A DNA stretch of 64,000 nucleotides, taken from contig NZ_CP116619.1 in the NCBI RefSeq assembly GCF_030409055.1, forward strand, positions 1,459,628 to 1,523,627, written 5' to 3'. The notes beneath the pieces are model-generated. The model saw nothing but the letters and a program-made list of their open reading frames with translations. It did no database searches and was not told the origin of the DNA. Below are positions 36,876 to 44,192 of this stretch, in pieces (positions within the stretch are counted from its first letter, which is position 1; every line of letters starts with the position of its first letter). Made by a program: the position numbers and the translations under genes. The DNA is from Trichocoleus desertorum NBK24. Its GTDB lineage: Bacteria; Cyanobacteriota; Cyanobacteriia; FACHB-46.

Positions 36876-39392
36876 GTGTTATACCTCCAGATTTCCTCGC
36901 CACGATTAAGGGTATTGTTGGTGCAACTAGCTGATCGCCACTCCCCATTGCTCCGCATGACTGGGCCGAATCAAACCAGTTCACATTTGAATCGGCAAAG
37001 TTACCAGCGTTTAAAGCGAGCGCTGAGTTTACACTTACGCCGTCAAATTTTTGTGGCGGTCTGTGATGATCTAGCCCTCCGGAATCGCTTAGCAGCTCGG
37101 CTCCATGCTGAACTCGCCTATCCTGCTGCCTCGGCAGCCACACGTCACCCTGTAGAAGCTGGGCCTGCTTCAGATTACCCTCAACTTGTCACGCTCAACC
37201 TCAATCTCAACGACCCCAATCCGATCGCTCAGGTGACTCAGTGGTTAGCTCGTCATCCTTTACCGAAAGGATCAGGAACCGAGCCACCGACCCCTAGCTT
37301 CCAAATTTTGGGGACTGAGCGTCTGACGCGACAATCAGCTGCGGTACAGCGACTGTTTCTCAGCTATCTCCAAGGGTGCGATCGCAGCTTACCCACGCTA
37401 GAAGCCAGCTTGTTGCTGTGGGTGCCTCATCCCTGGTTTCGGGCAATTCAACAGTCTGCTCCAGAATTTTGGGGTTGGCGCACTGGCGTATTTGAGTTTG
37501 TTGGAGAACCCACACCGCTTTCAGTCATTGCTTCCCAACCCAAACACAGTCATTCAGGTCAGTCAGCGGCTCTCCCTGCTCAGCCAACTCCAAAGCATCC
37601 CCAACCCGCGATCGCGGCTCCCGCCACCCCTCTCCCGGTTGCACCTGCCAACCAGAAGCCCGCAGATGCACCGATTAGTTTACGGGATTTATTAACGGAA
37701 GAGTTAGCTTTCGGAAACCGGGTGGACGAGTCGGATGCAACTCCAGACGCAACGGTAGGAGAAAAGACAAGCGATCGCTTAGCTGCCGCTCCAGTCTCTC
37801 CTCCACCCAACTCTTGGAGTGTCCACGTTCCTACAGGCACCACGCCGACGAGCCAGTTCCCAGTCAACAGCCTACCCGCTCGCTCTGGGTTCTACTCAGA
37901 ACCACCTGCTTCAGAACCGCAGCCAGTTCCTACAGTTGCCCCGACAGCAAACCCATCAGAGTTAACCAATTCCGCACCGGAGGATCTGCTCCCAGGGATT
38001 GCCACCGAACTTGTCAATTTAATTCTGACAGCGGCGATCCAAGAGATAAGCGGAACAGCAGCGCTACCAGTTAATACTCCGGCTCCCTCTCTCTCCCGCC
38101 TCCACACCGCTTTACCTGCCCCTTTAGTTGCAGCTTTAGAGGACTTTCCACCTTTACGGATGTTGCGGCATCTAGAGCAACTACATCAGCAACAAGCTGA
38201 AACTACAGCCCTAGCAGTTAACTATCGTACTCTCGGTAATTTTTATCGCGATCGCATTGAGCAAGGACACAATTCTCCCCAACAGTTGGCGATCGCCATT
38301 CAAGCCTACGAACAAGCTTTAATTCATCTAGAAGAATCTTCGGCTTTAGTTCCCGATATTCTCAATGACTTAGGCAACCTCTATTGGATGTTGTCTCGGT
38401 TTCCTCCCAACCCCGAACAACGGTTGCTTTATCTAGAGCAAGGCATTGCTGCCTATCACTTAGCGCTGACTCACGTTAGTTCGGAGCAGTCGCAATCCTA
38501 CGCCATGATTCAGAACAACTTAGGAGCGGCCTATGGAGACTTGGCCCGCTACCGAGAACCAATCGAGAATTTACAATGCTCGATTACGGCCTACGAGGAA
38601 GCACTACGCCATCGCAAGCCAGAGTCAGAACCGTCAAAATATGCTTCAACCCAAAATAATTTGGGTACGGCTTACTGGCACTTGGCGCAACACCATCAAC
38701 CTGCCTTGCATCTCAAGCAAGCCATCGTCGCTTACAACGAATCGCTCAGCTTCTACAATCCAGAGCAGGAGCCGTTGCACTATGCCATGATCCAGAACAA
38801 TCTGGGCACGGCTTACTGGAATTTAGCCCAGCACGAGCAACCAGAAGAGTTTCTCAATTTGGCGATTAGTTGTTACCGCATTGCCCTGATTTACCGCACT
38901 GCTGAGGTCAATCCCGCCGCCTATGCTGCGACACAAAACAATTTGGGTACGGCTTACTGGCACCTCGCTAACCGCTCCAAAGACCAACCTGAAGCTTATC
39001 AGGCAGCGTTGCGATCGGCGATCGCAGCTTATGAAACCGCTTTAAACACCGTAGAGCAACTGAACCAAACTCCTCATGGGGCTGGCACTAAGCTCACCTT
39101 TGATTTGTATGCAACTCACAACAATCTGGGTTTAGCCCACTACCAAGTAGCAACAGACCAAGCAGGTGCTATTCCTGTCCCGGCTCGATCTGCTCATTTA
39201 GAAGCATCTTTGCGCCACCATCTCCAAGCCTTACAGGGATGGCAGCAACAACCTGAGTTTCACCAGACAGCGCTAGGCTATGTTCTACAAACAGTACGGG
39301 CTTTTTACAGCGAGTGCGGTCTGCAAGGCCAGAACTTAGCGCTATCTCTATTGCCAGGTCATTTGCTACCCGAAATTCTGCCGCGCCTGTAG
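36876..39392 (+). CDS. Large TPR-repeat protein
   Basis: 838 residues from GTG 36876, which has GAGGA 9 bases upstream; ATG 36957 is an alternative start. Residues about 30-210 form a compact alpha/beta domain (IFVAVCDDLALRNRLAARLHAELAYP, LLLWVPHPWFRAIQQSAPEFW). A Pro/Ala/Ser-rich linker follows (about 220-400). The C-terminal half is an array of TPR-like repeats of about 45-50 residues built on YAxxQNNLGTAYWxLA, seen at least four times. The long spacing between repeats is typical of a group of cyanobacterial TPR proteins. Partners are unknown. Confidence 0.82.
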   Translation: MLYLQISSPRLRVLLVQLADRHSPLLRMTGPNQTSSHLNRQSYQRLKRALSLHLRRQIFVAVCDDLALRNRLAARLHAELAYPAASAATRHPVEAGPASDYPQLVTLNLNLNDPNPIAQVTQWLARHPLPKGSGTEPPTPSFQILGTERLTRQSAAVQRLFLSYLQGCDRSLPTLEASLLLWVPHPWFRAIQQSAPEFWGWRTGVFEFVGEPTPLSVIASQPKHSHSGQSAALPAQPTPKHPQPAIAAPATPLPVAPANQKPADAPISLRDLLTEELAFGNRVDESDATPDATVGEKTSDRLAAAPVSPPPNSWSVHVPTGTTPTSQFPVNSLPARSGFYSEPPASEPQPVPTVAPTANPSELTNSAPEDLLPGIATELVNLILTAAIQEISGTAALPVNTPAPSLSRLHTALPAPLVAALEDFPPLRMLRHLEQLHQQQAETTALAVNYRTLGNFYRDRIEQGHNSPQQLAIAIQAYEQALIHLEESSALVPDILNDLGNLYWMLSRFPPNPEQRLLYLEQGIAAYHLALTHVSSEQSQSYAMIQNNLGAAYGDLARYREPIENLQCSITAYEEALRHRKPESEPSKYASTQNNLGTAYWHLAQHHQPALHLKQAIVAYNESLSFYNPEQEPLHYAMIQNNLGTAYWNLAQHEQPEEFLNLAISCYRIALIYRTAEVNPAAYAATQNNLGTAYWHLANRSKDQPEAYQAALRSAIAAYETALNTVEQLNQTPHGAGTKLTFDLYATHNNLGLAHYQVATDQAGAIPVPARSAHLEASLRHHLQALQGWQQQPEFHQTALGYVLQTVRAFYSECGLQGQNLALSLLPGHLLPEILPRL

Positions 39393-39423
39393 TTACCAAC
39401 AGGTGCCAATAGGTCTAATAGGC

Positions 39424-40275
39424 TTAGGCATCAAAGTAGCGATCGGGGTGAAGTGCAGGTGGCACCCCTAGCACCGGACAAGGGCTGTTCGCACTGAGAC
39501 TCCGCACGATAGGATTCTTGGGGGAATCGCAACCTAACCACAACAGCACTGCCGATTCTGCTTTCGCGACACTCCGCAACTCTTGAGCGACTTGCCCAAA
39601 CCGCAGGTGTGTTTTGAGAGAACCGCGCCACTCATTGGCGAGACAGCGAGCTTGCCACAAAATCTGGTCTGCCTGCTCAAATTGCTGCGCCTGTCCCATT
39701 GGGTACTTACTCAGAGGTAGCCCAGCATCCTCTAGGGTGGGCTCATCCAAAGTCGCGATCGCTCCGACGCGAGCCAAAGTTGCACTATCACTATAGGTAT
39801 CGGAGTAGCTATCGGATTCCAGCGCTAGGCCAGATCCTAAAGTAGGCATTTGGGCAGCACGTTTAGCAGCGGATTTTTTGCTAGCTCTGACTTGACGAAA
39901 ATCAGTCGTAGTGGGAATACTATCTAAACAATCGGCGGGGTTGATGACGTAAACCACCTGAACTGTCACTTGCCGACGAGTTGCTAGGCGGGTTTGGTGA
40001 GCAATCCAAAGGGTCAAGTCCAGAGCTGTCTGACTCTTGGGAGAGCTATTATAGCCCACCACTAAATTAATTTCGGCATCGGCTCCAGAGGCCACTTCTG
40101 AGGCATGGTTGGCTTGTACGTGTCGTTTGGCAGCACGCCGAGTTCGGCCTGGTAGATGCAGCTTACCAGAGGAGCGATCGCCTTTGGGTCGCTGAGGCAA
40201 AAGCAAAATTTGATCGATTAAGTCAGTTGAGCCCAGTGCGCCTTGGAGCCGCACCAACATTGGCATAATGTTCAC
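39424..40275 (-). CDS. Universal stress protein (Usp-domain) family protein
   Basis: 283 residues from GTG 40275, which has GGAGAGG 8 bases upstream; ATG 40266 is possible. A Usp-like fold is suggested by INLVVGYNSSPKSQTALDLTLWIAHQT, VTVQVVYVINPAD, a helix-rich middle and ESAVLLWLGCDSPKNPIVRSLSANSPCPVLGVPP, the usual GSxSxxxxxxxxCPVLVV end in altered form. A long insert (about 130-205) contains DSYSDTYSDS. The leader carries a probable c-di-AMP riboswitch, so expression may follow osmotic or potassium state. Some Usp proteins bind ATP or c-di-AMP; this one lacks a clear ATP loop. Confidence 0.75.
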   Translation of the reverse strand: MNIMPMLVRLQGALGSTDLIDQILLLPQRPKGDRSSGKLHLPGRTRRAAKRHVQANHASEVASGADAEINLVVGYNSSPKSQTALDLTLWIAHQTRLATRRQVTVQVVYVINPADCLDSIPTTTDFRQVRASKKSAAKRAAQMPTLGSGLALESDSYSDTYSDSATLARVGAIATLDEPTLEDAGLPLSKYPMGQAQQFEQADQILWQARCLANEWRGSLKTHLRFGQVAQELRSVAKAESAVLLWLGCDSPKNPIVRSLSANSPCPVLGVPPALHPDRYFDA

Positions 40276-40282
40276 GATGAAA

Positions 40283-40311
40283 ACCTCTCCAGACTACTTG
40301 TTTCGAGAGGT
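40283..40311 (-). promoter_or_regulatory. Hairpin that would hide the Usp ribosome-binding site
   Basis: On the minus strand ACCUCUC (40311-40305) can pair with GAGAGGU (40289-40283), 7 bp. The latter contains most of the Shine-Dalgarno sequence GGAGAGG. It lies between the riboswitch and the start codon and could be the expression platform. Confidence 0.5.
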
Positions 40312-40424
40312 GGGCCAGGAAACAGACATCATTAGCTCTGAGAGAAATCTCTCCAGGGAATTTGATATCTGCTAGGAGACCGCAATGACCATTGCTATCA
40401 AAAGCCTGCGTCCTAGGTACTCCT

Positions 40425-40580
40425 CCCACTGCCGACGGAGTTAGCTGACGGGCTAAGACTGGAAGGTGTCTCTCTCAAATTAATTTTTGAGATTAGCCCC
40501 AAAAATCGGTTCCTCCGTTCCAGACCAAACAGCATTTTGAGTTTTCACTCGGACGCTTCTTGAGCCGGATTAGGCTACCC
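40425..40580 (-). promoter_or_regulatory. c-di-AMP riboswitch (ydaO/yuaA class)
   Basis: Read on the minus strand, the conserved blocks of this class occur in order. GCC-UAAUCC lies near the 5' end (about 40577-40567). ACGGAGGAACCG is at 40518-40507, UUUUUGGGGCUAAUCU at 40505-40490 and CCGUCAGCUAACUCCG at 40451-40436, then GGCA closes P1. A variable hairpin (UCUCAAA...UUUGAGA) sits between the second and third blocks, as in known members. The motif lies 150 bp before the Usp gene. These RNAs bind cyclic di-AMP and usually switch off genes for osmolyte, potassium and wall functions. Confidence 0.88.
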
Positions 40581-41118
40581 ACTGAATGTTTTACCAAACG
40601 CCTTTTTGATGTAGAAAACGTCATCAAAAGACGGTTCGATTTCAGAGCAAAGATTGCGCTCAGATGTTATCTGAATAACATTAAGTAATCCTTCATCAAC
40701 ACGGTTGCATCAGGAATTACTTAGTTAGGTTGATTGAACCCTTCATCCTTGAGCCACTATAGCTCACGCTAAACTCTACGGTCATCTATCTAAAAGCAGT
40801 AGCCAAGTTTACGAGGAATCGGATATTTGCCGCTGTATCCTCGATTGCTATTCTCCAGAAACTCAATCAGGAAAGAACAATCGCACTTTGAATTCCTCTG
40901 AATTGAGCTGAAGAATGGTCAGGTTTTGATCACAATCAAATATTAAGATTCTTGAATGCGATCGCTGGCTTAGCTTGGTTCGCTCGTAGGGTGACGCTGT
41001 TGATCTTAGCAAACAGCTTGAGTGAGTGCGGTTTACAATTAAAAAGATGAATTGTCGGCCAATTTCGCAAGAAATTTTGCCTCTTGAGATAGATCGCAAC
41101 CTGATTGGAACTTAGTGC
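40581..41118. other. Divergent intergenic region upstream of riboswitch and helicase
   Basis: 538 bp that should hold the promoter for the riboswitch-Usp transcript and that for the helicase. It has a small palindrome TGTTAT-CTGA-ATAACA near 40665. No gene or further RNA is evident. Confidence 0.5.
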
Positions 41119-43776
41119 GTGAACGTTTCCTCTACTCTGCCAGAACTAAATTTACGAGAGCTGTTTCCCTTTGAATTAGATGCGTTTCAGTATCAAGCGA
41201 TCGCAGCTCTGAATGCAGGACGCTCGGTCGTGGTCTGTGCGCCGACAGGGTCAGGCAAAACGTTAATTGGCGAGTATGCCATCTATCGCGCTTTAGCCCA
41301 AGGTAAGCGGGTGTTGTACACAACTCCTCTTAAAGCGCTATCTAACCAGAAGTTGCGAGATTTTCGCGATCGCTTTGGAGCTGAGCAAGTTGGGCTACTG
41401 ACGGGAGATGTGTCCATCAACCGAGAAGCCCCAATTTTAGTCATGACGACCGAAATCTTCCGGAACATGCTCTATGGCACTCCCATCGGAGAAGTCGGCA
41501 CCTCAATGGTGGGGGTAGAGGCGGTAGTCTTAGACGAGTGCCATTACATGAACGATCGCCAGCGGGGCACGGTCTGGGAAGAATCGATCATCTATTGTCC
41601 ACCAGATGTCCAGTTAGTAGCGCTATCGGCCACCGTTGCCAACAGTGATCAACTCACGGACTGGATCGGTCGGGTTCATGGCCCCACAGAACTGATCTAT
41701 TCCGATTTTCGGCCTGTTCCTTTACGCTTTCACTTCTGCAACCCCAAGGGTTTATTTCCCCTCCTCTCCCAAGACCAGAAAAAAATTAGCCCTCGTCTAA
41801 AACCTAAGGGGGGTAGGGGACAGCGCAAGCGTGAGGATGAACCGATTCTGGCTTATGTGGTTAGCCAGTTACAGCAACGGGACATGCTCCCAGCAATCTA
41901 CTTTATCTTTAGCCGTCGCAACTGCGATCGCGCCATTACTCAAGTCGAGCATTTATCTCTGGTTAACGAGGCAGAAGCGGCAAAGCTGAAACACCTGATT
42001 GATGAATTTCTAATGCGGCATCCTGATGCAGGGCGATCCGGGCAGATTGAGCCGCTCTACCGGGGTATTGCCGCTCACCACGCCGGAATTTTGCCTGCTT
42101 GGAAGGGCTTAGTCGAAGAACTTTTTCAGCAAGGGTTGATCAAAGTAGTCTTTGCTACCGAAACCCTAGCTGCTGGCATCAACATGCCCGCCCGCACTAC
42201 GGTAATTTCCAGCCTCTCCAAGCGCACTGACTTGGGACATCGCTTGCTCAATCCTTCGGAGTTTCTCCAGATGTCAGGTCGCGCAGGTCGGCGGGGCATG
42301 GATGAGTTGGGGCATGTGGTGACGGTGCAAACTCCCTTTGAGGGGGCTAAAGAAGCGGCTTACTTGGCAACCATCGGGGCTGACCCGTTGATCAGCCAAT
42401 TCACCCCCAGCTATGGCATGGTCTTGAACTTGCTGCAAACCCACACCTTAGAGGAAGCGCAAGAGCTAGTGGAGCGCAGTTTCGGGCAATATCTGGCCAC
42501 CTTGTCTTTGCGACCTCAGCAACAGGCGATCGCGGACTTGAACAAAGAACTGGAGCAATTGCAAGCCCAACTCGAACTGGTAGACCCACAACTGTTTTCT
42601 AGTTACGAAAAGCTGCAAGAGCGATTGAAAGAAGAACGCCGCCTGCTCAAAATTTTGCAGCACCAAGCCCAGGAAATGCAATCGGGTGACATTGCAGTCG
42701 CACTTTCATTTGCGATCGCGGGCACCGTACTAGGGCTAAAAGGAGAGAACGTTCCCACTGCCGAACCGATACCTGCGGCTCTAGTAATGAAAACTCCAGG
42801 TTCAGGCCAATTCCCTTATCTCGTTTGCTTGGGGCAAGATAATCGCTGGTATGTCGTAGCGGTCGGAGATGTCGTCAGCTTGCGAGCAGAGATTCCTCGC
42901 ATTAAAGCAGTAGACAACCTGATGCCCCCGGCGGAGATGCCGCTGAAACCGGGACAAAACCGCAAAGGCAACGAAGAAACTGGCGCGATCGCGCGGCAAA
43001 TTCCCCCGGTGCCCTCTCTGGCCGAAACCGCCCCCGAAGTCCAAGCCCAAATAGAACGCTTACAAGCTGTCCAAGCTCAAGTAGAAACCCATCCTCTGCA
43101 TCAGTGGGGTAATTCTGCCACGCTGTTAAAGCGGCAGCGCCGAGTTCAGAATTTGCAAGAAGACATTGCTCAGCGCCAAGCCAAATTAGAGCAGCTATCC
43201 CATCAGCACTGGGAAGAATTTGTCCATCTGATCGAGATTTTACAAACCTTTGGGGGTCTAGATGGCTTAATACCAACTCCCTTGGGCCAAGCAGCAGCAG
43301 CGATTCGGGGCGATAACGAGCTGTGGCTAGGTCTCTCCCTGATGTCTGGAGAACTCGATGATCTAGACCCACAACATTTGGCAGCCACTTGTGCTGCATT
43401 AGTCACGGAAGTTTCTCGTCCTGACAGTTGGACTCGCTATCATGCTTCCCCAGAAGTCCAGGAAGCTTTAGGCGGGTTGCGGGGCTTACGACGACAGTTG
43501 TTCCAGGTACAACGACGGCATCAAGTAGCGCTTCCCGTTTGGCTAGAAGACGAGCTAATTGCTTTAGTTGAGCAGTGGGCTTTGGGAGTGGAATGGGCGG
43601 AACTGGGAGAAAACACCAGCTTAGATGAGGGCGATGTGGTGCGGATTTTGCGGCGGACTTTAGATTTTCTGTCTCAAATTCCCCATGTCCCCCATCTGCC
43701 AAATTCGCTGCGCCAAAATGCCTATCGAGCGATCCAACTGATCGATCGCTTCCCGGTTAATGAGGCAGTTGCCTAG
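41119..43776 (+). CDS. Ski2/Mtr4-like DEAD/DExH-box RNA helicase
   Basis: 885 residues from GTG 41119 (MNVSSTLPELNLRELFPFELDAFQYQAI). Helicase motifs are APTGSGKTLIGEYA (motif I), TTPLKALSNQK (Ia), VVLDECHYMND (II), ALSATVAN (III), TETLAAGINMPARTTV (V) and QMSGRAGRRGMDELG (VI). A helical stretch rich in Glu/Gln (about 475-525), a central beta region and a C-terminal DSHCT domain (about 715-880) match the Ski2/HelY group. These unwind RNA with 3'-5' polarity, in eukaryotes with the exosome. The bacterial partner is not known. Confidence 0.92.
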   Translation: MNVSSTLPELNLRELFPFELDAFQYQAIAALNAGRSVVVCAPTGSGKTLIGEYAIYRALAQGKRVLYTTPLKALSNQKLRDFRDRFGAEQVGLLTGDVSINREAPILVMTTEIFRNMLYGTPIGEVGTSMVGVEAVVLDECHYMNDRQRGTVWEESIIYCPPDVQLVALSATVANSDQLTDWIGRVHGPTELIYSDFRPVPLRFHFCNPKGLFPLLSQDQKKISPRLKPKGGRGQRKREDEPILAYVVSQLQQRDMLPAIYFIFSRRNCDRAITQVEHLSLVNEAEAAKLKHLIDEFLMRHPDAGRSGQIEPLYRGIAAHHAGILPAWKGLVEELFQQGLIKVVFATETLAAGINMPARTTVISSLSKRTDLGHRLLNPSEFLQMSGRAGRRGMDELGHVVTVQTPFEGAKEAAYLATIGADPLISQFTPSYGMVLNLLQTHTLEEAQELVERSFGQYLATLSLRPQQQAIADLNKELEQLQAQLELVDPQLFSSYEKLQERLKEERRLLKILQHQAQEMQSGDIAVALSFAIAGTVLGLKGENVPTAEPIPAALVMKTPGSGQFPYLVCLGQDNRWYVVAVGDVVSLRAEIPRIKAVDNLMPPAEMPLKPGQNRKGNEETGAIARQIPPVPSLAETAPEVQAQIERLQAVQAQVETHPLHQWGNSATLLKRQRRVQNLQEDIAQRQAKLEQLSHQHWEEFVHLIEILQTFGGLDGLIPTPLGQAAAAIRGDNELWLGLSLMSGELDDLDPQHLAATCAALVTEVSRPDSWTRYHASPEVQEALGGLRGLRRQLFQVQRRHQVALPVWLEDELIALVEQWALGVEWAELGENTSLDEGDVVRILRRTLDFLSQIPHVPHLPNSLRQNAYRAIQLIDRFPVNEAVA

Positions 43777-44192
43777 TAACCGCATGGCACTAGTAGTCGC
43801 ATGGCAAGTGCTCACAACCCTGAGTGTTTTATGTAGAGGTCAGCTTGGTCGTTGCTACGGTTTGCACCCAGGAACTAGCAAGGGTAGGATAAACGACAGG
43901 GTAAAGCTCTATACAGAGTTTAATTGGACAGGGGTGCAGGGATCTTTTTGAGCTTTTAACCCCCTTTAGGGAACCCTTCATATTGAAACAAGTCTTGAAA
44001 TCTTGCTCTTGAAAGGCTCCAGTTTCTCCTCGGCTGCAATAGCTGAGAGAAATGCTTTAGCACTGCCATATCTGCTTTAGGAGCCGATTTTTCTGCATGC
44101 GTGGTTTTCATAGCAATCTGCAACAGAAGCTGTGGCCCTGGTTCCAGCGATCGCTTTGCCCTCAGTCAGTTGTTTTGGATGTTGCCGATCTG
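43777..44192. other. Intergenic region, helicase to glycoside hydrolase
   Basis: About 320-415 bp depending on the start of the next gene. It contains a short direct repeat CGCATGGCA (near 43782 and 43799). A 7-bp stem AAGCTCT/AGAGTTT lies near 43905 without a T-run. No gene is supported. Confidence 0.45.

Noticed and set aside
43760-43951. 63-codon frame overlapping the helicase end
   Set aside because: Begins inside the helicase stop region and has no protein-like pattern.
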